A DNA stretch of 61,266 bases from Agromyces tardus (GCF_003710805.1 NZ_RHHB01000016.1:1-61266); one strand, 5' to 3'; shown: positions 8,068-17,460, counted from the first letter of the stretch. The notes: generated from the sequence alone by a model not told the origin. Numbers and translations are program-made.

Positions 8068-10140
8068 ATGGTCACGTTCATGAGCCCGCTCGATCGTGCA
8101 TCGGGAACGGTGCAGCACGCCGCCCCGCGCCCGTTCGACCGGGTGCTCGTCGCCAACCGCGGCGAGATCGCCGTTCGCGTCATCCGCACGCTGCGCCGCC
8201 TCGGCATCCGCTCGATCGCCGTCTACTCCGACGCCGACGCCGACGCGCCGCATGTGCGGCTCGCCGATGAGGCCGTGCGCATCGGACCGGCGCCCGCGAC
8301 CGAGAGCTACCTCGACCCCGAGCGGATCATCGCCGCCGCCCTCGAGTCGGGCGCCGAGGCGGTGCACCCGGGCTACGGATTCCTCTCGGAGCATGCCGGA
8401 TTCGCCGAGGCGTGCCGCGATGCGGGCCTGGTGTTCGTCGGTCCGGGCATCGAGGCGCTCGAGGTGATGGGCGACAAGATCCGCGCGAAGCGGCACGTCG
8501 AGGCATCCGGTGTGCCGACCGTGCCCGGCGTCGCCGACGCCGCGCTCGACGACGCGGCCCTGCTGGCCGCGGGCGCGTCGGTCGGCTACCCCCTGCTCGT
8601 GAAGCCGTCGGCGGGCGGCGGCGGCAAGGGGATGCAGGTCGCCCGAGATGCCGACGAGCTCGCTGCCGCACTGCCTGCGGCCCGCCGCATCGCACTCGCC
8701 GCATTCGGCGACGACACACTGCTCATCGAGCGACTCATCGAGCGACCGCGGCACATCGAGGTGCAGGTGCTGGCCGACGCCCACGGCGCCGTCGTGCACC
8801 TCGGCGAGCGCGAGTGCTCGCTGCAGCGCCGGCACCAGAAGGTCATCGAGGAGTCGCCCTCCCCGCTGCTCGACGCCGCGACGCGGTCCCGCATCGGACA
8901 GGCCGCGTGCGACGCCGCCCGCAGCGTCGATTACCTCGGCGCGGGCACGGTCGAGTTCCTGGTGTCGGATGCCGCGCCCGACGAGTTCTTCTTCATCGAG
9001 ATGAACACCCGGCTCCAGGTCGAGCACCCCGTGACGGAACTCGTCACCGGCATCGACCTCGTCGAGCAGCAGCTCCGGATCGCCGCCGGCGAGCCGCTCG
9101 CCGTCACTCAGCAGGACGTCCGGCTGCAGGGACACGCGATCGAGGCCCGCGTCTACGCGGAAACGCCGCACCGCGGTTTCCTCCCCTCCACCGGCGAGGT
9201 GCTCGCCTGGCGCGCCCCGGCGGGCGAGGGCGTGCGCGTCGACGCGGGCATCGACGAGGGCTTCGAGATCACCGCCCACTACGACCCCATGATCGCCAAG
9301 GTGATCGCGTACGGCTCCGATCGCGCGCAGGCCCTCGGCCGACTCGACCGTGCGCTCGCCGACACCGTCGTCCTCGGCGTCGACACGAACATCGCCTTCC
9401 TCCGGCGCCTGCTCGCCGATCCCGCGGTTCGGTCGGGCGACCTCGACACGGGGCTCATCGATCGGATGCCCGAGGGCGACCTCGCCGGCTGGTCGCCGTC
9501 GCTCCTCGACGCGGCAGCGCGGCGATTCGTACGCGAGGACGTCGCCGACCGGCTCGCGACGACCGCCGCGGGACCGAGGGCCTGGCAGTCGGCCACGGGC
9601 TGGCGACCGGGATCGCTGCGCCCACCCGAGGTGCTGCTCGCCCCACGCGATCATCCGCACGACATCCGCACGGTCGTGGCGCAGCCCGAGGGCGCCGCGC
9701 CGGCCGACTCCGGCGACGAGGTCGTGCGGGTCGGCGACGACGGCTCGGTCTGGGTGCACCGCGATGGCGAGTCTGTCGCCTTCGTGCGCATCGATCGTCG
9801 TGCCCGCGCCGAGCATCGCCGCGCCGCGACCGAACGCGGCGGCCTCGCCGCCGAGCCCGACCTGCGCTCACCCATGCCGGGAACCGTCACCGCGGTCTTC
9901 GCCGCCGACGGCGACACCGTCGAGGAGGGCGACGCGATCGTCGCCATCGAGGCGATGAAGATGGAGCATCGCGTCGTCGCCGCATTCGACGGCACCGTGC
10001 GGCTCAGCGTCGCCGTGGGCGACCTCGTGAGTCGTGACCAGGCGGTCGCACGCGTCGAGCCGCACCCCGTGGCATCCGAACCACAGTCGATCGACGGCCC
10101 TCACGAGGGCGCCGTCGCGACCGCATCCCACCAGGAATGA
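8068..10140 (+). CDS. accA1: Acyl-CoA carboxylase alpha subunit: biotin carboxylase plus biotin carboxyl carrier domain
   Basis: This 690-residue protein begins with a biotin carboxylase module (FDRVLVANRGEIAVRV at the N-domain, ATP-grasp loop KPSAGGGGKGMQV, the FFIEMNTRLQVEHPVTE active-site strand). After a linker comes a C-terminal biotinyl domain with EAMKMEH, the biotin-accepting Lys being residue 631 (bases 9958-9960). Length and layout match MccA/LiuD/AccA1. It carboxylates biotin with bicarbonate and ATP for the AccD1 partner. The ATG at 8068 is preferred because AGAGAGG sits 5 bases upstream. Starts at 8035 and 8080 are possible. It is the first gene of the operon accA-fadE-maoC-citE. 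Confidence 0.9.
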   Translation: MVTFMSPLDRASGTVQHAAPRPFDRVLVANRGEIAVRVIRTLRRLGIRSIAVYSDADADAPHVRLADEAVRIGPAPATESYLDPERIIAAALESGAEAVHPGYGFLSEHAGFAEACRDAGLVFVGPGIEALEVMGDKIRAKRHVEASGVPTVPGVADAALDDAALLAAGASVGYPLLVKPSAGGGGKGMQVARDADELAAALPAARRIALAAFGDDTLLIERLIERPRHIEVQVLADAHGAVVHLGERECSLQRRHQKVIEESPSPLLDAATRSRIGQAACDAARSVDYLGAGTVEFLVSDAAPDEFFFIEMNTRLQVEHPVTELVTGIDLVEQQLRIAAGEPLAVTQQDVRLQGHAIEARVYAETPHRGFLPSTGEVLAWRAPAGEGVRVDAGIDEGFEITAHYDPMIAKVIAYGSDRAQALGRLDRALADTVVLGVDTNIAFLRRLLADPAVRSGDLDTGLIDRMPEGDLAGWSPSLLDAAARRFVREDVADRLATTAAGPRAWQSATGWRPGSLRPPEVLLAPRDHPHDIRTVVAQPEGAAPADSGDEVVRVGDDGSVWVHRDGESVAFVRIDRRARAEHRRAATERGGLAAEPDLRSPMPGTVTAVFAADGDTVEEGDAIVAIEAMKMEHRVVAAFDGTVRLSVAVGDLVSRDQAVARVEPHPVASEPQSIDGPHEGAVATASHQE

Positions 10141-10148
10141 GGAGCACC

Positions 10149-11309
10149 ATGCACGACCTGACCGACGAGGAACAGCAGCTGTACGACATGGTCTGCGAGT
10201 TCGCCGACACCGTCGTCGCCCCCCAGTCGTACGAGGCGGACCGCACCCACACCCTGTCGATGGACGTCGTCGCCCAGATGGGTGAGCTCGGCCTCTTCGG
10301 CCTACCGTTCCCCGAGGAGGTCGGCGGCCAGGGCGGCGACTACATGGCGCTGTGCCTCGCGATCGAGGCCCTCGCCCGCGTCGACCAGTCGATCGCGATC
10401 ACCCTCGAGGCGGCAGTCGGCCTGGGCGCCATGCCGATCTACCGGCACGGCACCGACGAGCAGAAGGCCGAGTACCTGCCCGACCTCGTCGCGGGGCGTG
10501 CGCTCGGCGGGTTCGGCCTCACGGAGTCCGAGGCAGGCTCGGATGCCGGCGCCACGCGCACGACGGCGGTGCTCGACGGCGACGAGTGGGTCATCAACGG
10601 CTCGAAGCAGTTCATCACCAACTCGGGCACGCCGATCACCAGGTTCGTCACCGTCACCGCCGTGACGGGCGAGCGGACGCGCCCCGACGGCTCGACGTCG
10701 AAGGAGCTCTCGACGATCATCGTGCCGAACGGCACACCCGGATTCACCGTCGCGCCGGGATACGACAAGTCGGGATGGCGCGCCTCCGACACGCACCCGC
10801 TGAGCTTCGACGACGTGCGGGTCCCGGCAGCCAACCTCCTCGGCGAACGAGGGCGTGGCTTCGCCAACTTCCTGCGCACGCTCGACGAGGGCCGCATCGC
10901 GATCGCCGCACTGGCGACCGGCGTCGCGCAGGGCTGCCTCGACGAGGCGCTCAGCTACGCGAAGACCCGCAACGTGTTCGGGGTGCCGATCGCCTCGCAC
11001 CAGTACGTCGCGTTCACCATCGCCCAGATGCAGGCCCGCGTCTACACCGCGCGCCTCGCGTGGCGCGACGCCGCCCGGCGGCTCGATGCCGGCCTCCCCT
11101 TCAAGAAGGAAGCCGCGATGGCCAAGCTCGTCTCGAGCGACGCCGCCATGCTCAACTCGCGCGATGCCACGCAGGTCTTCGGCGGCATGGGCTTCATGAA
11201 CGAGAGCCTCGTGGCGAGGCACTACCGTGACTCGAAGATCCTCGAGATCGGCGAGGGCACGAACGAGGTGCAGCTCATGGTCATCGCACGCGAGCTGGGC
11301 ATCGGCTAG
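10149..11309 (+). CDS. fadE19: Acyl-CoA dehydrogenase, branched-chain type (FadE19-like)
   Basis: This 386-residue FAD enzyme has the acyl-CoA dehydrogenase signatures [17 protein letters not shown] (about residue 120) and [12 protein letters not shown] near the C-terminus. The catalytic base is at the usual C-terminal position: Glu369 in [10 protein letters not shown]. Vertebrate isovaleryl-CoA dehydrogenase has its Glu elsewhere, so this enzyme is of the short/branched-chain ACAD arrangement used by actinobacteria. By context it oxidises isovaleryl-CoA or related branched acyl-CoAs and reduces ETF. The ATG at 10149 is chosen because GAGGAG (10140-10145) precedes it. An ATG at 10137 overlapping the accA stop is the alternative. 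Confidence 0.88.
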   Translation: MHDLTDEEQQLYDMVCEFADTVVAPQSYEADRTHTLSMDVVAQMGELGLFGLPFPEEVGGQGGDYMALCLAIEALARVDQSIAITLEAAVGLGAMPIYRHGTDEQKAEYLPDLVAGRALGGFGLTESEAGSDAGATRTTAVLDGDEWVINGSKQFITNSGTPITRFVTVTAVTGERTRPDGSTSKELSTIIVPNGTPGFTVAPGYDKSGWRASDTHPLSFDDVRVPAANLLGERGRGFANFLRTLDEGRIAIAALATGVAQGCLDEALSYAKTRNVFGVPIASHQYVAFTIAQMQARVYTARLAWRDAARRLDAGLPFKKEAAMAKLVSSDAAMLNSRDATQVFGGMGFMNESLVARHYRDSKILEIGEGTNEVQLMVIARELGIG

Positions 11310-11319
11310 GAGGTTCACC

Positions 11320-11841
11320 ATGACGGATGCCCCGATGCGCGAGGTCGTGCAGCGCGGACTCTGGTTCGAGGAGTTCGAGGAGGGGGTGCGGTACCTGCAC
11401 CGCCCGGGGCGCACGGTCACCGAGGCCGACAACGTGCTCTTCACGACGCTGACGATGAACCCCCAGCCACTGCACCTCGACGCGGCATGGTCGGCCGGGC
11501 AGCCGTTCGGGCAGCGCCTCGTGAACTCGCTCTTCACGCTGTCGACCCTCGTCGGCCAGTCGGTGGGCCAGCTCACGCAGGGCACGCTCGTCGCGAACCT
11601 CGGCTTCGGCGAGGTGGCGTTCCCGCACCCGGTGTTCATCGGCGACACGCTCTACGGCGAGAGCGTCGTCGAGTCCAAGCGCGAGTCCGCGTCGCGCCCC
11701 GGCCAGGGCGTGGTCGTGCTCGCGCACACGGCGCGAAACCAGGACGGCATCGTGGTCGCGACCGCGTCGCGCACGATGCTGGTCTGGACTCGCGAGGCCG
11801 GCGAGCGCCAGGCGGTCGCCGACGGCGAGGCGAGCGCATGA
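11320..11841 (+). CDS. MaoC-family hydratase, probable (R)-specific 3-methylglutaconyl-CoA/itaconyl-CoA hydratase
   Basis: This 173-residue single hot-dog-fold protein has the hydratase dyad in [21 protein letters not shown]: Asp37 and His52. AGGAGG (11308-11313) overlaps the fadE stop and precedes the ATG. It lies between fadE19 and a citE-like lyase in the same order as Rv2500c-Rv2499c-Rv2498c of Mycobacterium tuberculosis. There Rv2499c hydrates itaconyl-CoA and methylglutaconyl-CoA in the (R)-series of leucine and itaconate breakdown. I transfer that role by gene order and fold. It replaces the crotonase-type AU-binding hydratase used elsewhere. Confidence 0.8.
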   Translation: MTDAPMREVVQRGLWFEEFEEGVRYLHRPGRTVTEADNVLFTTLTMNPQPLHLDAAWSAGQPFGQRLVNSLFTLSTLVGQSVGQLTQGTLVANLGFGEVAFPHPVFIGDTLYGESVVESKRESASRPGQGVVVLAHTARNQDGIVVATASRTMLVWTREAGERQAVADGEASA

Positions 11842-12659
11842 CGCGCCCGTCGTTCCGATTCGGTCCGGCACTGCTCTTCTGCCCGGCCGACCGTCCCGAC
11901 CGCTATGCGAAGGCGCTCGAGCGGGCCGACGCCGTGATCCTCGACCTCGAGGACGCGGTGTCCGACGCCGCGAAGGGCGCCGCCCGCGAGGCGCTCGTCG
12001 CCACGCCGCTCGACCCCGAACGCGTGATCGTGCGCATGAACCCCGCGTCGTCGCCCCACCGGGCCGACGACCTGCGCGCGCTCGCGGCCACCCGGTATCG
12101 CACGGTCATGCTCGCCAAGTGCGAGGACACCGCCGACCTCGTCGACCTCGAGGACCTCGAGGTGATCGCCCTCTGCGAGACCGCGCGGGGCGTGCTCGCC
12201 GCCGAGGAGCTCGCGGCGCTGCCGAACGTCTCGGCGCTCATGTGGGGCGCCGAGGACCTCGTCGCCTCACTGGGCGGCTCGTCGAGCCGGCATCCCGACG
12301 GACGCTACCGCGACGTCGCCGTGCACGCCCGCTCCCGGGTGCTCCTCGCGGCCGGCGCGCACGGCATCGCCGCGATCGACGCGGTGCATCTCGACCTGGC
12401 CGACGACGCCGGGCAGCGTGCCGAGGCCGAGGATGCCGCGGCGCTCGGGTTCGCCGCGACCGCGTGCGTGCACCCGGGGCAGGTGTCCATCGTGCGCGCG
12501 GCCTACCGCCCCGACCCCGACCGGCTGGAGTGGGCGCGGGCGCTCATCGCCGAGGCGGCCGTGCGCGAGCGCACGGGAGTGTTCGCGTTCCGGGGGCAGA
12601 TGGTCGACGCGCCGCTCCTGCGGCAGGCGGAAGCCCTCGTACGGCGGGCGCGCGGCTGA
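11838..12659 (+). CDS. citE: HpcH/HpaI (CitE-like) CoA-ester lyase, probable (R)-HMG-CoA / citramalyl-CoA lyase
   Basis: This 273-residue TIM-barrel protein begins [20 protein letters not shown] and contains [11 protein letters not shown], the metal-binding Glu in [22 protein letters not shown], and [10 protein letters not shown] near the C-terminus, all typical of the CitE/malyl-CoA lyase group. It lacks the companion citrate lyase subunits, so true citrate lyase activity is unlikely. The M. tuberculosis counterpart Rv2498c cleaves (R)-HMG-CoA to acetyl-CoA and acetoacetate and also (S)-citramalyl-CoA. The start overlaps the maoC stop (ATGA), so it is translationally coupled as the last gene of the operon. 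Confidence 0.82.
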   Translation: MTRPSFRFGPALLFCPADRPDRYAKALERADAVILDLEDAVSDAAKGAAREALVATPLDPERVIVRMNPASSPHRADDLRALAATRYRTVMLAKCEDTADLVDLEDLEVIALCETARGVLAAEELAALPNVSALMWGAEDLVASLGGSSSRHPDGRYRDVAVHARSRVLLAAGAHGIAAIDAVHLDLADDAGQRAEAEDAAALGFAATACVHPGQVSIVRAAYRPDPDRLEWARALIAEAAVRERTGVFAFRGQMVDAPLLRQAEALVRRARG

Positions 12660-12666
12660 CGGCGAT

Positions 12667-12715
12667 CGGATGCCGCGGGCGCGGCCCTGCGCCGGCGGGC
12701 GCGCCGAGGCATCCG
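12667..12715. terminator. Inverted CGGATGCC pair between convergent genes
   Basis: CGGATGCC (12667-12674) and GGCATCCG (12708-12715) form 8-bp arms around a 33-base GC-rich interval, in the gap between citE (plus) and the ABC permease gene (minus). There is no T-tract. I read it as a possible bidirectional terminator made from the word that is over-represented across the window. Confidence 0.4.
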
Positions 12716-12753
12716 GCCGCCGTCGCACCGGCCGCCATCGCGCCGGGCGGCCG

Positions 12754-13551
12754 TCACACTGCGACGTCGCGCGCCCGGAACACGAGCCAGCCCACGAGCA
12801 GCAGCACCGCCGTGAGGGCGAAGAGGAGCCACGTCTGCTCGCCCCACCCGTTCGTGAGCGGGTGGTCGGCGAGTGCCCAGCTGTACGGCGACCAGTCGTG
12901 CAGCCAGCGCAGGTCCTCGCTCTGGTTGCCCAGCGCGTTGAGCGCGTAGCCGTACACGGCGACGCCCGCGCCCGCGCCGAGCGCCCAGGTGCGACGCCCG
13001 GTCACCGCGCCGACGGTGATGGCCGCCACCGCGCTCAGCGCCGTGAGCCCGAAGAACGCGGTCACCATTGCGAGCAGGCGATCGGCCTCGATTCCGAGCT
13101 CGGACGGATCGTCGAGCGCGAGCACCACCACGAAGCTGACGAGCGCGAGCCACAGCAGCTTCACGAGCACCGCGGCGGTGCGCTCGGCGAAGAGCTGGCC
13201 CCGCACCACGCCGTGCGCGAGCGTGAGCTCGAGCTGCCCGTTCTCCTCGTCGTTCGCGATCGCGCCCGTGCCCCAGCCCACGCCCGCGATCGTCACGAAC
13301 GCGAAGCCGAGGAGCCCGAAGAAGGTCGCCTCGGTGTAGCCGGGGCCCGAGCTGATCTGGTCGTACCCCAGGGTGTGCACGAGCTGCGGCGGAAGCGCGT
13401 CGATCATGTCCTGCATCTGCCCGCTTCCGGCGATGGACGGGTACAGGGGGAGGTAGAGAAACAGCGCGGCGATGATGCCGACGGTCCAGGCGACGAGGCC
13501 GCGCCACGTGTCGGCGAGGTTGCGACGGAAGAGCGGGAGGACGCCGCTCAT
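12754..13551 (-). CDS. ABC-2 type transporter permease
   Basis: This 265-residue membrane protein has about six hydrophobic segments. The layout includes an N-terminal helix after FRRNLADTWRGLVAW, a TGAIANDEENGQLELTLAHG loop that is typical of ABC-2 (EccsB/NatB-like) permeases, and the last helix before RARDVAV. It pairs with the ATPase upstream, whose stop it overlaps by 4 bases (ATGA). The pair would export an unknown substrate (drug, lipid or peptide) from the cell. No substrate hint is seen in the neighbours. Confidence 0.82.
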   Translation of the reverse strand: MSGVLPLFRRNLADTWRGLVAWTVGIIAALFLYLPLYPSIAGSGQMQDMIDALPPQLVHTLGYDQISSGPGYTEATFFGLLGFAFVTIAGVGWGTGAIANDEENGQLELTLAHGVVRGQLFAERTAAVLVKLLWLALVSFVVVLALDDPSELGIEADRLLAMVTAFFGLTALSAVAAITVGAVTGRRTWALGAGAGVAVYGYALNALGNQSEDLRWLHDWSPYSWALADHPLTNGWGEQTWLLFALTAVLLLVGWLVFRARDVAV

Positions 13552-14510
13552 CGTCCCGGCTCCGATGCGCCATGGTCGGTCGTGCCGGGCCGGTCGTCGT
13601 AGTACCGCAGCACGGTCTCCTCGAGGTCGGGCTCCTCCATCGTGAGGTCGACGATCGGGAGCGCGGAGATCGCCTTGACGAAGGCGTCGACGTGCGAGTC
13701 GAGCGTGGTCGAGAACGCGACCGTGCCCGGTCCGTTCTGCGCCTCGGTGACGCTGCCGAGACCGGGGACCCGCGCGAGGATCGCACGCGCCGCGGACGCA
13801 TCCGGCTCGGACACGACCACTCGCGCGTGATGCACCGCGTTCTCGCGCAGGGCCGTCACCGTGGACAGCGCCACGATCCGGCCCGCCCGCAGGATCGCGA
13901 TCTCGTGCGCCGTCTGCTGCACCTCGCTGAGCACGTGCGAGCTCAGGAACACCGTCTGCCCCTTCGCCTTCGCCTCGCGGAGCATCGCGTGGAACTCCTG
14001 CTGCACGAGCGGATCGAGGCCGCTCGTCGGCTCGTCGAGCACGAGCAGCTCGGGCTCGTGCATGAACGCCTGGATCAGCCCGACCTTCTGCTTGTTGCCC
14101 TTCGACAGGGTGCGCACGGGCCGGCCGAGGTCGACGCCGAGCCGGTCCGCGAGGTCCTCGATGGCCCCGGGCCGCACGCGCCCAGAGATCTGCGCATAGT
14201 GGGCGAGCAGTTCGCGGCCGCGCACGCGCGAGGCCAGGTGCAGCTCGCCCGGCAGGTAGCCGATGCGGCGGCGCAGGCCCGCGCCGCCGCCGCGCGGCGA
14301 CTCCCCGAGCACCCGCAGCTCCCCGCCCGACGGGCGGATGATGTCGAGCAGCAGTCGCATCGTGGTCGTCTTGCCCGCGCCGTTCGGTCCGATCATGCCG
14401 AACACGCTGCCGCGCGGGATGTCGAGGTCGATGCCGTGCAGCGCCTCGTGGGAGCCGTAGCGCTTGACGAGGGCGCGGCTCGTGACGACAGGGTGGTCGG
14501 TGTCCGTCAC
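13548..14510 (-). CDS. ABC transporter ATP-binding protein
   Basis: This 320-residue nucleotide-binding subunit has Walker A GPNGAGKTT (residues 41-49), signature region LSKGNKQKVGL, Walker B LLVLDEPTSGLDP and the switch His in LSSHVLSE. A roughly 90-residue C-terminal extension is typical of exporters of the CcmA/DrrA class. The GTG start has no obvious ribosome-binding site and overlaps the stop of a small upstream frame (GTGA), which may supply translational coupling. It drives the permease encoded next. Confidence 0.88.
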   Translation of the reverse strand: MTDTDHPVVTSRALVKRYGSHEALHGIDLDIPRGSVFGMIGPNGAGKTTTMRLLLDIIRPSGGELRVLGESPRGGGAGLRRRIGYLPGELHLASRVRGRELLAHYAQISGRVRPGAIEDLADRLGVDLGRPVRTLSKGNKQKVGLIQAFMHEPELLVLDEPTSGLDPLVQQEFHAMLREAKAKGQTVFLSSHVLSEVQQTAHEIAILRAGRIVALSTVTALRENAVHHARVVVSEPDASAARAILARVPGLGSVTEAQNGPGTVAFSTTLDSHVDAFVKAISALPIVDLTMEEPDLEETVLRYYDDRPGTTDHGASEPGR

Positions 14511-14806
14511 GCCGGCCGCCCACGGTCGGTCTCGCGGGACGTCGCCGTCGGTTCGGAATCGCTGGCGGGATGCACCCGCAGCATGCTCGCGATCTCGCAA
14601 TCGGGGGGCAAGGGGCGAAGGTCCCGATCCGGCACGGCGTCTCGGCCGACCGCGGCGATGCCCACGATGCGATGCTTCGCGTTCCGCGGGGATCCGGCCG
14701 GCGAGCCTGCGCCGACCGGAGACGCGGGGTCGCCCGCGACCACGGGTCCACCAACGATTCGGTAACGCTTCATCGATTCGGTCCGGGGGACAGTCGGAGA
14801 GGACAT
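14507..14806 (-). CDS. Small hypothetical protein upstream of the ABC transporter
   Basis: I do not recognise this 99-codon frame. It starts MSSPTVPRTE, is rich in Pro, Arg and Ala, has no membrane segment or cysteine, and ends with a TGA overlapping the GTG of the ATPase gene by 4 bases, as in the other coupled gene pairs here. That junction is the main reason to list it. Codon use is less GC3-biased near its start. A 9-base direct repeat CGATTCGGT (14755-14763, 14774-14782) lies inside it. If it is not a gene, 14511-14838 is a 328-base divergent promoter region in which I see nothing else clear. Confidence 0.35.
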   Translation of the reverse strand: MSSPTVPRTESMKRYRIVGGPVVAGDPASPVGAGSPAGSPRNAKHRIVGIAAVGRDAVPDRDLRPLPPDCEIASMLRVHPASDSEPTATSRETDRGRPA

Positions 14807-14838
14807 ATGGTCGAATCCATCCTGGGGAGGAGGGCCGC

Positions 14839-15939
14839 GTGGCACGACGACACGCACTGCGCACGCGCATCGCGACGGCGCCATCGGGGGCGGATGCCGC
14901 CGGACTCCTCGCCATGCCCGGCCGCTCCGCCGTCGCGCTCGCCGCGACGTCCGAGCCGAGCGGGCTGCGGGAACGCGTCGAAGAGGTCGCCTCGAATCCG
15001 TTCTCGGGACCCATCACCGTTCCGAGGCGCGTCGCGCTCGCCGGCAGCGGCATCGAGGCGTACCCGTTCGTGCTCGGCGGCAGCACCTTCGGGTGGACGC
15101 TCGGCGCCGACCAGGCGGCCGACGTCCTCGACCGGTTCGCCGGCATCGGCGGCGAGCTCATCGACACCGCCGACAGCTATGCAGCGGGCCGCAGCGAATC
15201 GATCATCGGCCGCTGGATGGCCGCCCGCGGCACGCGCGACCGGGTCCGCATCATCACCAAGGTGGGTCGGCACCCCGACCACCGCGGCCTCGCCCCCGAG
15301 ACGATCAAGGCCGCCGTCGACGGCTCGCTCGCGCGGCTGGGCACCGATCGCATCGACCTGCTCTGCTTCCACGGCGACGACCCCGAGGTCCCGCTGGAGG
15401 AGAGCCTGGGCGCGGTCGACGCGCTCATCACCGCCGGCAAGGTGCGCGCGATCGGCGCCTCCGACTTCAGCCCCGAGCGCCTCATCGAGGCGCGGGTGCT
15501 CGCCGCGAATGGACTGCCGCGCTTCGAGGTGCTCACCACCCGGTACAACCTCATGGAGCGTCGCGCCTTCGAGGGCGCGCCCGAGCTGGTCGCCCACGCG
15601 CAGGGCCTGGCGGTGCTGCCGTACTTCGCGCTCGCCAACGGGTTCCTCGGCGGCGCCGTCCGTCGCCGCCGCGACATCCGCCGTGACGCCCGCGGCCTGC
15701 GCCAGGCTCGTCACCTCTCCCGGCGCGGCCTCCGGGTGCTCGGAGTGCTCGACCAGCTCGCGTTCGCGCACGGCGTGCAGCCCGCCACGATCGCCCTCGC
15801 CTGGCTCCTCGCCCGCCCGACGGTGGCCGCGCCCGTGGCGAGCGCCACCAGGCCGGAGCAGGTCGACGCGCTCGTGGCCGCCGCATCCGTTCCGCTGCAG
15901 CGATCCGAGATCGTCGAGCTCGACCGCGCCTCGGCGTGA
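14839..15939 (+). CDS. Aldo/keto reductase
   Basis: This 366-residue protein has an N-terminal extension of about 70 residues and then a TIM-barrel aldo/keto reductase domain starting at YPFVLGGSTFGWTLG. The catalytic tetrad is visible: Asp and Tyr in IDTADSYAAG, Lys in VRIITKVGRH, and His in LLCFHGDD. C-terminal ASATRPEQVDALV matches the NADPH-binding part. It reduces carbonyl substrates with NADPH, the substrate being unknown. The GTG at 14839 is preferred because GGGGAGGAGGG (14824-14833) precedes it. The extension is unusual for the family, so a later internal start is possible. Confidence 0.82.
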   Translation: MARRHALRTRIATAPSGADAAGLLAMPGRSAVALAATSEPSGLRERVEEVASNPFSGPITVPRRVALAGSGIEAYPFVLGGSTFGWTLGADQAADVLDRFAGIGGELIDTADSYAAGRSESIIGRWMAARGTRDRVRIITKVGRHPDHRGLAPETIKAAVDGSLARLGTDRIDLLCFHGDDPEVPLEESLGAVDALITAGKVRAIGASDFSPERLIEARVLAANGLPRFEVLTTRYNLMERRAFEGAPELVAHAQGLAVLPYFALANGFLGGAVRRRRDIRRDARGLRQARHLSRRGLRVLGVLDQLAFAHGVQPATIALAWLLARPTVAAPVASATRPEQVDALVAAASVPLQRSEIVELDRASA

Positions 15940-16042
15940 CCCGGGCCCGTCGACTCCGACGACGCGAGCGACGCTCACTGCCATGCCGCGCCGCGCGCCG
16001 CGGAACCGCCCGACGGGGAGTCGGTGACGTAGGCTGGACCCG

Positions 16043-17428
16043 ATGAACGGCGCTGTCGACCTCCCACTCGGCCAGGCCGACCTCACCTTCCGCGCCGCCG
16101 GCGACACGCTCGTGCGCCGCACGCTCCTCACCTCGGGAGTGCGGGTCCTGAGCGAGCGCGTGCCGGGCAGCCGCAGCGCCACCGTGGGGTTCTGGGTCGC
16201 GGTCGGCTCGCGCGACGAGCACTCCGCCGAGTCGGGTCACCGGGCGACCTACGGCTCCACGCACTTCCTCGAGCACCTGCTGTTCAAGGGCACCCCGCAG
16301 CGCACGGCCCTCGACATCGCGATCTCGTTCGATGCCGTCGGCGGCGAGCACAACGCGATCACGGCGAAGGAGCACACCTGCTACTACGCCAGGGTGCAGG
16401 ACAGGGACCTGCCCATGGCGATCCGCGTGCTCGCCGACATGTTCACCTCGTCCTTGCTCGACCCCGACGAGTTCGAGAGCGAGCGCGGCGTCATCCTCGA
16501 GGAACTCGCCATGGCGGGCGACGACCCGGCGGATGTCGCGAGCGAGCGCTTCTTCGAGGCGGTCCTCGGCGCGCATCCCCTCGGGCGTCCCATCGGGGGC
16601 ACCCCCGATTCGATCCGGTCCGCGACGCGCGACGCCGTCTGGGAGCACTACCGCGCGAACTACCGCCCGGCCGACCTCGTCGTCACGATCGCCGGCGCGG
16701 TCGACCACGACGCCGCGATCGCCGAGCTCGAGGCGGCGCTCGGCTCCGCGGGCTGGGCGCTCGACGAGCCGGGCGAGCCCGTCGCGCGCCGCGCCACCGC
16801 CGCTCCCGCGCTCGAGGCGCCCACGCCCATCACGGTCGTCGAGCGCCCCACCGAGCAGGTGAACCTCATCCTCGGGGTGCCCGGCGTCGTCGCGACCGAC
16901 GATCGACGCGTCGCGCTCAGCGTGCTCAACACGATCTTCGGCTCCGGGATGTCCTCCCGCCTGTTCCAGCAGGTGCGCGAGCGGCGCGGCCTCGCCTACT
17001 CCGTCTACTCGTTCGCGCCCGGCTACTCCGACGCCGGCCTCTTCGGCATGTACGCCGGCTGCACCCCGTCGAAGGCACCCACCGTCGCGGCGCTCATGCG
17101 CTCGGAGCTCGAACGACTCGCGTCGCACGGGGTCACCGCCGACGAGCTCGAGCGTGCGGCCGGCCAGCTCGGCGGCGCCGCCGCGCTCGCCCTCGAGGAC
17201 TCGGACACGCGGATGTCGCGACTCGGCCGCGCGGAGCTGATGCTCGGCGAGTTCGTCGACCTCGACGAGGCACTGCGCCGCGTCTCGCTCGTCACCGCCG
17301 ACGACGTGCAGTCCCTCGCCGCGGACCTCGCCGCGGGTCCGTACTCCCTCGTCGCGGTGGGCTCCGCCGACGAGTCCGAGTTCCATGCAGTGATCGACCA
17401 GCCCGCCATCCGCTCCGACGTCGCCTGA
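16043..17428 (+). CDS. M16 family zinc metalloprotease (processing peptidase-like)
   Basis: This 461-residue protein has the inverted zinc motif HFLEH (His74, Glu77, His78) and the third ligand Glu154 in ILEELAMAGDD. The second, inactive half carries the RRGLAYSVYSF segment (Arg/Tyr substrate-binding pair). Length and order match the actinobacterial PqqL-like single-chain peptidases commonly found between pnp and dapB. TAGGCT (16030-16035) ends 7 bases before the ATG, so the transcript is probably leaderless. Its physiological substrate is unknown. Confidence 0.88.
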   Translation: MNGAVDLPLGQADLTFRAAGDTLVRRTLLTSGVRVLSERVPGSRSATVGFWVAVGSRDEHSAESGHRATYGSTHFLEHLLFKGTPQRTALDIAISFDAVGGEHNAITAKEHTCYYARVQDRDLPMAIRVLADMFTSSLLDPDEFESERGVILEELAMAGDDPADVASERFFEAVLGAHPLGRPIGGTPDSIRSATRDAVWEHYRANYRPADLVVTIAGAVDHDAAIAELEAALGSAGWALDEPGEPVARRATAAPALEAPTPITVVERPTEQVNLILGVPGVVATDDRRVALSVLNTIFGSGMSSRLFQQVRERRGLAYSVYSFAPGYSDAGLFGMYAGCTPSKAPTVAALMRSELERLASHGVTADELERAAGQLGGAAALALEDSDTRMSRLGRAELMLGEFVDLDEALRRVSLVTADDVQSLAADLAAGPYSLVAVGSADESEFHAVIDQPAIRSDVA

Positions 17429-17460
17429 GCGGCACCCGACAGCAGTACAGGACCCGAATC

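Noticed and set aside
11838..12659. Citrate lyase beta subunit.
   Set aside because: The fold is CitE-like but there are no citD or citF genes, and the gene order matches the leucine/itaconate lyase of mycobacteria instead.
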